Assembly: GCA_045532655.1 (NCBI GenBank)
Contig: JAZSGI010000101.1
Location: forward strand, 1 to 31,288
Source of the DNA: JAVBQJ01 sp045532655
GTDB taxonomy: Bacteria; Verrucomicrobiota; Lentisphaeria; Victivallales; Victivallaceae
Reading direction: 5' to 3'
Length of the DNA stretch: 31,288 nucleotides
The notes below the pieces were generated by a model. That model saw only the letters and a program-made list of their open reading frames with translations. It ran no database searches and had not been told where the DNA came from. Below are positions 25,163-31,288 of this stretch, one piece after another. The translations under genes and the position numbers were made by a program. Every line of letters begins with the position of its first letter. The stretch's first letter is position 1.

Positions 25163-27955
25163 TTATTCAAAAATGATCTCTCCCCAGTGGGAGGGGTTTG
25201 TCCAGCAGTCACTGCCGGGGTTGTTCCAGTATCCGCCTGCGCCGTTTATATCCAGATGCCAGATATCGCCTTTGGCGGGTTTTATACCCAGATCCTTCCA
25301 GCGGATACGGACAGAGAGCAGCCAGCGGTCATCCCCGGCTTCTGCAGTGATTTCTGCGGGCAGGAGTTCGCCTGACTGCAGTCCGCTGACACTGTCGTAG
25401 CTGATGATCGCCAGAGCCGGAGTGTTTTGAGCGGAATCAGGGGCAAGACACAGCTGATATGTTTGCGGATGCATAAAGGCACTTTCGCCTTTGCCCAGAT
25501 ATATGCGGATACAGTCTCCTGCCCACAACCACCAGCCGGATTGTTTGTTTTGCCAGGGGCGGTCCTTCATGATACGGAATGAAAACCTGACGGCTTCTTC
25601 ATCATAACAGACATCGAATGCTGAGGTGTTGCCGCTGTCAGAGATTTCGACGGCTGTTTTTACCGCATCACTCTCTATTCCGGCAAAACCCATGGTTTTA
25701 AGTTCCGCCCCGTTAACAAAAGGGTAGCGCATGTTTCCGTAATCAGGTGATTTGCCGGTATCTGCTATGGGAGCTTCCGCTCTTTTTTTCAGCCACGGGC
25801 GCAGATCTATGGGCAATTCTGTCAATCCGGGTACATTATCCGCAGGCATATAAATATACAACGGGTCGGCACCGGGACGGACAACGGTATTTCTGCCGTC
25901 AAAAAATACTCTTCCGGAATCGGCGGAGCCGCCGAAAATATCGAATGCATATATTGCACATCCGGGCAGGATGACATCCTGCGGGGCGGGTTGCACCTGG
26001 GTATCTGCCCAGACTGTGACCAGCACCATATTTTCTTCCCACGGAGTGTTCCAGTACCAGGCGTGGACAAGTTCCTCTGTATCCATTCTGCCTATAAACT
26101 CTGCTCCTTCCAGATGACGTGTGGCTCCTGCCATTGCACCAACTGCAAGTTTGGGTGAACCGTCAACCTTGAAGAATCCGAAATTTTCTTCTGCACTGTC
26201 CGGATTGCCGCCCCAGTCTTCCATCATGTGAAAGTGAACACGTTCCACTCCTGCTGCCAGACTGATCAACAGGGTACGGGTGTTGAAACACGCCTGCTCC
26301 ATTTCTGTCACTTTGCCGTAACCGCCTGTGTCGATGCGGGTGGTGGGCCATCCGACTTCGGAGAATATGATACCCTGACCGTCACCGTATAATTCAATGG
26401 CACGTTTGAGGCGGTTTATATCGCCCAGCAATCCATCTTCCGGTCCCTGACTTGTGTGGCGGTAAGGGTGGATATCCACAAGGGCAAAATCCGCTGAAAG
26501 CCCTGCTTGCAGCAGTCTGGCAATGAAGCCGACATCTGCATCGCCTGTTGTTCCGAGGATCATCCTTGCATCGGGATCGGCAGCGTGGACACCATCCGCC
26601 GCACATTTGCAAAGACGCACAAATTCATCAAAATTACCCTTGAAACTGGCAAAAGGTTCGTTGTTGGGTTCGTTCCATATCTCGTATTCGGCAATTATCG
26701 AATCACCGAAGTGTTCTGCCAGACGTCTGCAGAATTCCTGATAATCGTCAAAATGTTCATCGGCAGGTGGATAATGTCCTGTCCAGCCTGTGTAATTGTC
26801 CTGTTTTATCCGTTCATGATCCACAGCCCAGTCAGGGGTCCATGCCAGATTGCACCGCTGGAGGATACCGGTGCCGGTCATAAACTCCGCAGCTTCCGCC
26901 GGGGACATTCCGAAGTTGTATTCCCCCTGAATACTGTTGACATTTACCCAGCCGCCCATGGATGAGCGTTCCTGATGAACGCCGATAAGCTGTGCAATGG
27001 CAGGGCCGTCAACAGGTTTGAACTCCCGGAACCCTTCCGTGCGGGAGATCCCGACAATGCCGAATGGCGACCGCCGCATTTCTGCAAATGTGAGCGCACG
27101 CGGCGGTGGAACAAGTACAAAGCGGAATCCGTAAGGTTCTGCGCCGTATTTGTTGAAAGTGATTTCGTATGTACCGCAATCAAGTTGCGGCAGGTCGCCC
27201 CGGAGAAGCGGTCCTTGCGGAGTGAGGAGAGCTTCACCGGCATATCCGCCTGTGGCGGCATTGGTTATGACGGCACTCTCCACTGCATCGGCTTTGCAGG
27301 TGAAGCGGAAAGGTGCATCCACCCGCCAGACATATCCGGCTTTCCTGTGATCGGGGAAAAGTTTAAGGTCAACTTCTCCTGCCCGGTCAGGGGTCATGGT
27401 GAAAATAATACTGCCCTTTCCGGCAAAATCCGTTTGTCCGGCATAACCTTTGAGACGGATGCGGATGAAAATCAGGCGTTCAGCTTCTGATTCAGCAATG
27501 ATCGCCTCTTGTGAGAGTGCCGGGGCTATGCTGCCCCCCTGAACGTATTCCGGGGAGTTGCTGTGCCAGAGTGCCAGAGTCTTGAAATTTTCCGGTTTGC
27601 CTGCCGCATATTCCACAGCGATCTCCCCGGCAGAGAGATCAACACCGTTGAATAATGGCGTGTTTACCTGCAGGGACGTTACCGGCATGGGAAATTCGTA
27701 TGCCAGCATCAAATGAGCCTCTTCGCCGATGGTTTTAGAGGCGGCAAGACCATCGCCGTTTTTCTGCAGTTCCATCCCCCATGCACTGTACCAGCGGCAG
27801 GGGGCATCACCTGTTACTGCGAAGGGGATTTCGCCGGAAAGTTCACTGCATGATACAGTATTTGCTTCCCGCGACATGACCCATTCGGCTGCGTGCAGGG
27901 GCAGGACTGTCAGTAAGAGCAGCAGCAGGAAAATTTTTTCAAGACATCTCTTCAT
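25163..27955 (-). CDS. Secreted clan GH-A hydrolase (GH39-like) with C-terminal CBM9-like domain
   Basis: A 930-aa exported glycan hydrolase. MKRCLEKIF then a Leu-run to about residue 20 and LHAAEW give a signal peptide cleaved near residue 22. Beta-rich sequence follows to ~290, then a TIM barrel in which EIWNEPNNE (425-433) supplies the acid/base E429 and IIFSEVGWPT (529-538) the nucleophile E533, as in GH39/GH5-type enzymes. Residues ~745-930 resemble a CBM9/DOMON-like sugar-binding domain (DCIRIYLGKG at 814-823). The ATG at 27955 is chosen over a longer frame because of the signal peptide and AGGA upstream; the longer reading overlaps the pilin gene. It is 13 bases after that gene. Activity might be xylosidase-like but is unproven. 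Confidence 0.85.
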   Translation of the reverse strand: MKRCLEKIFLLLLLLTVLPLHAAEWVMSREANTVSCSELSGEIPFAVTGDAPCRWYSAWGMELQKNGDGLAASKTIGEEAHLMLAYEFPMPVTSLQVNTPLFNGVDLSAGEIAVEYAAGKPENFKTLALWHSNSPEYVQGGSIAPALSQEAIIAESEAERLIFIRIRLKGYAGQTDFAGKGSIIFTMTPDRAGEVDLKLFPDHRKAGYVWRVDAPFRFTCKADAVESAVITNAATGGYAGEALLTPQGPLLRGDLPQLDCGTYEITFNKYGAEPYGFRFVLVPPPRALTFAEMRRSPFGIVGISRTEGFREFKPVDGPAIAQLIGVHQERSSMGGWVNVNSIQGEYNFGMSPAEAAEFMTGTGILQRCNLAWTPDWAVDHERIKQDNYTGWTGHYPPADEHFDDYQEFCRRLAEHFGDSIIAEYEIWNEPNNEPFASFKGNFDEFVRLCKCAADGVHAADPDARMILGTTGDADVGFIARLLQAGLSADFALVDIHPYRHTSQGPEDGLLGDINRLKRAIELYGDGQGIIFSEVGWPTTRIDTGGYGKVTEMEQACFNTRTLLISLAAGVERVHFHMMEDWGGNPDSAEENFGFFKVDGSPKLAVGAMAGATRHLEGAEFIGRMDTEELVHAWYWNTPWEENMVLVTVWADTQVQPAPQDVILPGCAIYAFDIFGGSADSGRVFFDGRNTVVRPGADPLYIYMPADNVPGLTELPIDLRPWLKKRAEAPIADTGKSPDYGNMRYPFVNGAELKTMGFAGIESDAVKTAVEISDSGNTSAFDVCYDEEAVRFSFRIMKDRPWQNKQSGWWLWAGDCIRIYLGKGESAFMHPQTYQLCLAPDSAQNTPALAIISYDSVSGLQSGELLPAEITAEAGDDRWLLSVRIRWKDLGIKPAKGDIWHLDINGAGGYWNNPGSDCWTNPSHWGEIIFE

Positions 27956-27968
27956 AGTTTTTCCTGAA

Positions 27969-28676
27969 TTAGAATTCTTCGTTGCGCCAGGCGTTCCAGC
28001 CGTCAACATTGGGAGTGTACCAGATGTTGCCCAGTGCGCCGTAGTTGCCAACATCATAGAGACCGAGATCGTCTGGCTGGCTGGTTGCTTTGGCCTGATC
28101 CACATGGAAGTCGCCGCGGAGGACGTTGGCTGAACGGCCGCCGTTGTGGCGGGGGCAGGCATTGGCTGCACCGTCAGAGGGATTTTGGACAGGATCAACG
28201 ATGCTGTAGCCGATATTGCTGGCACGGCCGCCGCTCCAGATGCCGCTGTCTACAAAGACAACGATGGTGGAGGGACGTGCAATGCTGTCGAGGGTGGCAT
28301 TCTTGACATAACCGGCATTGTTGAATCCTCTGCCGCCCAGGGCGACAGCGTTGAAGCCCACACCGGACCAGCCGTTGTTGAATTCATTGTCATTGAAGCT
28401 TTGTGCGGCGGGGCAGGCAAAGATCATTTTGGTGTTGACGTAATCCAGCAGATGCCGGGTGGGGTAATTCGGGGCGGTGTTCCAGTCCATAAGGTACTGG
28501 TTGTTGTCCTGACCGTACATGACGATGCCCAGACCGATCTGCTTGAGATTGCTTACGCACTTGATCGCCTGTGCGGCGGCACGGGCTTTGCTCAGAGCGG
28601 GCAAGAGCATGGATGCGAGAATTGCAATGATAGCGATAACGACCAGCAATTCGATGAGTGTGAACGACTTTTTCAT
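27969..28676 (-). CDS. Type IV pilin-like / pseudopilin-like protein (prepilin N-terminus)
   Basis: A 235-aa protein with a class-III prepilin leader: MKKS, then FTLIELLVVIAIIAIL, a long hydrophobic helix, Glu at +5 and the continuation ALSKARAAAQAIKCVSNLKQIG. Such proteins sit in the inner membrane until a prepilin peptidase cuts and methylates them, then join pili or type II secretion pseudopili. The residue before the cut is Ser, not the usual Gly. The C-terminal half has a Gly/Asn-rich globular region and ends with CPRHNGG near 172-178 and GDFHVD near 187-192, a variant of the R-H-x-G-G...DGHV motif of PVC pilin-like (DUF1559-related) proteins. GGAG precedes the ATG. It heads the hydrolase operon, suggesting a role at the surface on the same glycan. 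Confidence 0.9.
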   Translation of the reverse strand: MKKSFTLIELLVVIAIIAILASMLLPALSKARAAAQAIKCVSNLKQIGLGIVMYGQDNNQYLMDWNTAPNYPTRHLLDYVNTKMIFACPAAQSFNDNEFNNGWSGVGFNAVALGGRGFNNAGYVKNATLDSIARPSTIVVFVDSGIWSGGRASNIGYSIVDPVQNPSDGAANACPRHNGGRSANVLRGDFHVDQAKATSQPDDLGLYDVGNYGALGNIWYTPNVDGWNAWRNEEF

Positions 28677-28752
28677 TTTTCTTTCTCCTTTTTGGGTTTG
28701 TAGGGATGCAAAACAAAATACAACTGCAGAAGAGTAAGGAACAGCAGCGGCG

Positions 28753-28778
28753 GATACTTTACACCGCTTTAGTGTATC
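28753..28778 (-). promoter_or_regulatory. Nested palindrome between the regulator and pilin genes
   Basis: GATAC (28753-28757) with GTATC (28774-28778), and inside it TACAC (28760-28764) with GTGTA (28772-28776), form nested dyads just after the regulator gene stop and 77-102 bases before the pilin ATG. It could be an operator for the adjacent GntR/LacI-type regulator. No clear -35/-10 pair is seen in this 104-base gap. Confidence 0.35.
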
Positions 28779-28780
28779 AG

Positions 28781-29827
28781 TTATTTACCTCCTTTTATTA
28801 TTTTAGGTGCAATTTTTATCAGTTCCCCTGTTCGGGGGCTGTGCAGAAGTCTCCATGCGGCATCGGCTGCTTGCTGCAGTTCAAAGCCGATGATCTCCAG
28901 AGATTTGATATCAGGTTTCGGCAGGGTCAGCAGACCTTCATTGCCGTGAGTTATACAGGAAAGCTGCGGGAATTCCCTCTTGGTTCTTGCCATGAGAGAG
29001 AAGACCAGCTTGGCTGTTTCGTCGTCAGTAAAAACCAGCAGATCACATTTGTCGCCATTCTCTTCCAGCCATTTGCCGAAAACTCCGTCAATATCGTTGT
29101 AAGAATGGATGGCGAACTGATTTTTTTTGTCGGGCATTACTGTATCATACAGGGCGTGCATTTCTTTGTAATGCAGTTGTCCCACTGTTTCGGCTTTGTC
29201 ATCTATATATACGAGGCACGGGTGTGCTGCATTGTGTTTTGCAACAGCGTTTTTCATCATAACGCCCATTTTTTCATAATCCAGCACAACTGCGCTGTCG
29301 GCAAAATCTGCACCGCATACAGTTGTCAGAGTGACAAAATGTCCGCCCCGCTGACGCATTTTTTCTTCCAGATCAGCACTGTAGAAAAGTATAAGCGAGG
29401 AGACCACGTCAGAGGAAAGCGGACAATTCAGGTGACGGGTGAACGAAGCCGCTTCCTGTGTGGGGGTATCGCCGTAGCTGACCAGCACTTCCAATTCATA
29501 ATCCATAGTGTGGCAATTTTTCTTCATTTGTTCGATTTGCCAGCGGAACCAGTTTGCGCCTGTGGAGATAATATTTTCCAACCGTACATATAATTCTATG
29601 CGCTTGCGGGGGATGGCCTGCAGATAAGTACCTGAACCGTGGCGGCGGATAAGGATGCCTTCGGCAATAAGAAACTTCATTGCCTCCCGCAGCAGGGTGC
29701 GGCTGACCTGAAAATGTTCCATAAAATACTCTTCAGGCGGCAGCTTGTCCCCTATTCTCCAGTCCCCGGCGATTATAGCTTCCCGCAGGAGAATGAGAAA
29801 GTTATCTATTTTGCTTTTTCCGGCCAT
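28781..29827 (-). CDS. GntR-type transcriptional regulator with LacI-like sugar-sensing domain
   Basis: A 348-aa DNA-binding protein of the AraR architecture. Residues 1-70 are a winged helix-turn-helix of the GntR type (LPPEEYFMEHFQVSRTLLRE, 29-48, then EGILIRRHGSGTYL, 56-69). Residues ~110-345 resemble the periplasmic-binding-protein fold of LacI regulators, including LLVFTDDETAKLVFSL and HGNEGLLT. It would bind operators near the hydrolase operon and release them on binding a sugar. The start is the ATG at 29827, with GGAG six bases ahead; a TTG four codons upstream is less likely. It has its own promoter with an inverted repeat over the -35 box, and reads into the pilin gene after 104 bases. 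Confidence 0.93.
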   Translation of the reverse strand: MAGKSKIDNFLILLREAIIAGDWRIGDKLPPEEYFMEHFQVSRTLLREAMKFLIAEGILIRRHGSGTYLQAIPRKRIELYVRLENIISTGANWFRWQIEQMKKNCHTMDYELEVLVSYGDTPTQEAASFTRHLNCPLSSDVVSSLILFYSADLEEKMRQRGGHFVTLTTVCGADFADSAVVLDYEKMGVMMKNAVAKHNAAHPCLVYIDDKAETVGQLHYKEMHALYDTVMPDKKNQFAIHSYNDIDGVFGKWLEENGDKCDLLVFTDDETAKLVFSLMARTKREFPQLSCITHGNEGLLTLPKPDIKSLEIIGFELQQAADAAWRLLHSPRTGELIKIAPKIIKGGK

Positions 29828-29881
29828 ATATTTCTCCAAAGCCCTCGGAGGACTTTTGTTTTATAAAACATAAAAAATGAA

Positions 29882-29922
29882 ACTTGACATTTAAAATAGC
29901 ATATCTCCGGCTTTTGTCAAGT
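29882..29922 (-). promoter_or_regulatory. Promoter of the regulator gene, framed by an inverted repeat
   Basis: On the minus strand TTGACA (29920-29915) and TATTTT (29898-29893) are 16 bases apart, about 70 bases before the regulator ATG. Perfect 8-bp arms ACTTGACA (29882-29889) and TGTCAAGT (29915-29922) bracket the promoter, one arm covering the -35 box. This fits autoregulation by two operator half-sites, which is inference. Confidence 0.5.
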
Positions 29923-29984
29923 CTTTTCCAAGTTAAAATTTCAAATTTCCAGCTCCGGGGAGTCCTGCCGAAGGTAAAATATAT

Positions 29985-30028
29985 AAAAAAACGGAACTGC
30001 TTTTGAATTTTTTCAGAAAGCAATTCCG
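29985..30028 (-). terminator. Intrinsic terminator of the second pilin-like gene
   Basis: On the minus strand a 12-bp stem with one G-U pair (30028-30017 with 30003-29992: CGGAATTGCTTT against its partner) is followed at once by seven U (29991-29985). It begins about 30 bases after the pilin stop at 30060. It separates that gene from the regulator gene promoter. Confidence 0.82.
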
Positions 30029-30059
30029 GTGAAAGAATTTTATAACAACTTATGGTATA

Positions 30060-30689
30060 TTACCAGTTGGTTATATAAAGGTCACGGTCGCCGTCGGCGG
30101 CTGCAGTGCCTTTGGCTTCTTTGATGTCCTGCACATGACCGTCGCCATAAAGAGCGTTGCACTTGTTGTTGTGACGCCACTCTTCATATTCGCCGCTGTT
30201 GCCGGGATGGTCGGTGGTATAAGGACCGTCAGCCATGATATATCCGCTGGTTTTCAGGTTGGTGACACGGGGGAACGCCGCATAGGTTCCTTTGTACTTC
30301 GGCCGGGGGGTGGGGCCCATCATTTCCCAGATTATATCAAAACCCCAGACGAAAGCACTTGCGTGTTCAGAGGGATTGCTGTAGGAGGGACATTGACCGT
30401 AAATTTCCCTGCCGCCTTTGAGATAGCCCCAGTCATCGTACCAGTAGGGTGTTGCAACGTCTGTCCAGCCGATATCACCGCCCATGCCGCTGCAGAGAAG
30501 GGCAAAAGTATCATCATAGTCATTGGCGTAGATCATATAGGTAAGTCCCCAGGTTTTGAGGTTGTTTACACATTTGATCTTTTGTGCTGCAGCTCTTGCT
30601 CTGCTCAAAGCGGGCAGAAGCATGGAGGCGAGAATAGCTATGATAGCGATCACTACCAGCAATTCTATAAGAGTAAAATTCTTCTTCAT
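30060..30689 (-). CDS. Second type IV pilin-like / pseudopilin-like protein
   Basis: A 209-aa relative of the pilin-like protein at 27969. It has the leader MKKN, the helix FTLIELLVVIAIIAIL and the continuation ALSRARAAAQKIKCVNNLK; the first ~45 residues differ from the other at only a few positions, while the rest is unrelated in sequence. The residue before the predicted cut is Asn instead of Gly. The globular part is Tyr/Trp-rich (PYWYDDWGYLKGG near 89-101) and ends with WRHNNKCNALYGDGHVQD, the R-H...DGHV signature. GGAAAG precedes the ATG at 30689; a longer upstream reading lacks the leader layout. It has its own strong promoter (30937-30965) and terminator, so it is a single-gene unit. 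Function at the cell surface or in secretion is inferred. Confidence 0.9.
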   Translation of the reverse strand: MKKNFTLIELLVVIAIIAILASMLLPALSRARAAAQKIKCVNNLKTWGLTYMIYANDYDDTFALLCSGMGGDIGWTDVATPYWYDDWGYLKGGREIYGQCPSYSNPSEHASAFVWGFDIIWEMMGPTPRPKYKGTYAAFPRVTNLKTSGYIMADGPYTTDHPGNSGEYEEWRHNNKCNALYGDGHVQDIKEAKGTAAADGDRDLYITNW

Positions 30690-30890
30690 TTTCTTTCCTT
30701 TTTTAAAATTTATGTTTCCTTGACTCATTGACTGCTTGTATTATACAGCTTTCAGCGTTTTCCTGTTCCAAATTCCGTGGCAATATCTGATTTATTTTGT
30801 TACAGGTAATGGTAAACAGGACATGTTTGATAGGCGTGTTTTTCTGATGTTTTCTGTCTTCCTTTTGCTTCAGACGGTTATGTTTTTCGT

Positions 30891-30914
30891 TCCTGACAAT
30901 AAAATCTGTCAGGA
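30891..30914 (-). promoter_or_regulatory. Perfect hairpin/operator just after the pilin transcription start
   Basis: Perfect 8-bp arms TCCTGACA (30891-30898) and TGTCAGGA (30907-30914) flank 8 bases. It lies about 16-40 bases downstream of the start predicted from the promoter at 30937-30965. It could be a repressor site or an mRNA 5' stem that stabilises the long leader. Confidence 0.5.
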
Positions 30915-30936
30915 TATTAAATGCGTCATGTTATAT

Positions 30937-30965
30937 ATTATAGCCCATTTTTTGCAATAAGTCAA
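30937..30965 (-). promoter_or_regulatory. Strong promoter of the second pilin-like gene
   Basis: On the minus strand TTGACT (30965-30960), a 17-base spacer and a perfect TATAAT (30942-30937) form a near-consensus housekeeping promoter. The T14 tract (A14 on this strand) lies about 20 bases farther upstream, where an UP-like element could help. The predicted leader is about 240 bases. Confidence 0.75.
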
Positions 30966-31047
30966 CCCCTCTTGATAAAATAATGCTTTTTTTTTTTTTT
31001 ACCATTTGACGATTGCAAAACTGAATGCACGCTCTTTTTGAGAACAG

Positions 31048-31088
31048 TGTGCGTTTACTATGACAAATGTGCGTTTACTTTGTCAAAT
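31048..31088. repeat. Two-copy 20-bp tandem repeat
   Basis: TGTGCGTTTACTATGACAAA (31048-31067) is followed without gap by TGTGCGTTTACTTTGTCAAA (31068-31087), with only three differing bases. The copies also create an inverted pair TGACAAA/TTTGTCA. It is located between two strong divergent promoters, so it may be a regulator-binding array. A mobile-element end is possible but unproven. Confidence 0.6.
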
Positions 31089-31124
31089 CACCTTTTTAAA
31101 ATGGTACCGGTGCGTCTGCCGGAT

Positions 31125-31152
31125 TTGACATAGCTTATAGTTATGCTATAGT
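31125..31152 (+). promoter_or_regulatory. Consensus-like promoter directed out of the window
   Basis: TTGACA (31125-31130), a 16-base spacer and TATAGT (31147-31152) give a strong housekeeping promoter on the plus strand. Symmetric pairs overlap it: TGACAT with ATGTCA, and ATAGC with GCTAT, so a repressor may bind here. The predicted start is near 31159. Confidence 0.65.
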
Positions 31153-31158
31153 AATGTC

Positions 31159-31288
31159 ATGCATTTTCTTAACATAAGAGGTAATTTCAAAAGTCATTCA
31201 AAAAATGGCAAAGATGCCATTCGCAAAGAGCTGCAAAGGGTAGTTTGAGGTTGCTACCTGTAAGGTAACAGCCGCTTGTCCCGCCGTA
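31159..31288 (+). ncRNA. Possible structured leader or small RNA, runs past window end
   Basis: Downstream of the strong promoter the transcript can form two hairpins: AATGGCA/TGCCATT (31204-31221, loop AAGA) and GGTTGCTACC/GGTAACAGCC (31249-31273, with one mismatch and one G-U pair). No long reading frame continues through it, and the only ATG frame (31159-31248, 29 codons) would start at the predicted first base of the RNA. No known RNA family was recognised. The 3' end is not in the window. Confidence 0.35.

Larger units (their letters stand above)
30690..31288. other. 599-base gene-free region with regulatory signals
   Basis: I see no protein gene here. It holds the 240-base leader and strong promoter of the second pilin gene, a T14 tract (30987-31000), a 20-bp tandem repeat (31048-31088), and a plus-strand promoter (31125-31152) firing out of the window. 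Open frames of 74 and 29 codons exist but look like A/T-rich noise or a leader peptide. All plus-strand frames after 31159 hit stops before the window end, so any real gene starts very near or beyond the edge. Confidence 0.5.

Noticed and set aside
27956..28225. 90-residue N-terminal extension of the GH-A enzyme
   Set aside because: It overlaps the pilin gene in another frame and is low-complexity; a signal peptide begins exactly at the ATG at 27955.
30736..30960. 74-codon plus-strand frame that looks hydrophobic
   Set aside because: A/T-rich DNA gives Phe/Leu/Tyr by chance; it runs antisense through the pilin promoter and has no ribosome site.
30987..31000. T14 tract as a plus-strand terminator
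   Set aside because: No stem precedes it; it better fits an A-tract upstream of the pilin promoter.
31048..31088. CRISPR-like array from the 20-bp copies
   Set aside because: Only two copies, directly joined with no spacers and no cas genes.
31236..31265. RF2-type programmed frameshift around the TGA at 31246
   Set aside because: The peptide does not resemble RF2, and no CTT-TGA-C slippery site is present.

Overview
Organism. The window reads as chromosomal DNA of a member of the Lentisphaerota (Victivallis-like) or a close PVC relative. The main clue is a pair of short prepilin-like proteins whose first ~45 residues are nearly identical (FTLIELLVV... then ALS.ARAAAQ.IKC). They sit among glycoside hydrolases and a GntR/LacI-type regulator, an arrangement typical of that phylum. 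This assignment is inference; no rRNA or other phylogenetic marker was compared. No insertion sequence, prophage, tRNA, rRNA or CRISPR array was recognised.

Layout. (1) 1-827, minus: 5' part of a sedoheptulokinase-like FGGY kinase with an operator-like palindrome over its promoter. (2) 917-5149, minus: a tight three-gene unit of SWIM-SNF2 helicase, YgjP-type HExxH metalloprotease and a 153-aa orphan. (3) 5377-7894, plus: a WbaP-type sugar-phosphate transferase followed by a GT4 glycosyltransferase. (4) 7936-14234, minus: PfkB sugar kinase, metG, ruvA, a sugar isomerase-like TIM barrel and a GH20 hydrolase, all closely spaced. (5) 14352-18098, plus: a DEAH helicase of the HrpA type, ending at a shared terminator. 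(6) 18188-20461, minus: a large sodium:solute symporter behind a 488-base, possibly structured leader. (7) 20950-29827, minus: a glycan-utilisation cluster of GntR/LacI regulator, pilin-like protein, secreted GH-A/CBM9 hydrolase, clan GH-D-like hydrolase, GPH transporter and GH37 trehalase-family enzyme. (8) 30060-30689, minus: a second pilin-like gene with its own strong promoter and terminator. (9) 30690-31288: non-coding DNA with a tandem 20-bp repeat and a consensus-like promoter firing out of the window.

How the genes may work together. In the right-hand cluster the regulator probably senses a sugar and controls the operon. The secreted GH-A enzyme, with a CBM9-like C-terminus, would cut a glycan outside the cytoplasm, and the GPH permease would import the product. 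Two hydrolases without signal peptides would finish degradation inside, and the pilin-like protein would act at the cell surface or in secretion. The most interesting ideas are this pilin-in-a-glycan-operon arrangement and the SNF2/YgjP/orphan unit. Two genes (ygjP-like and GT4) also appear to need non-AUG start codons just after or overlapping the upstream stop.
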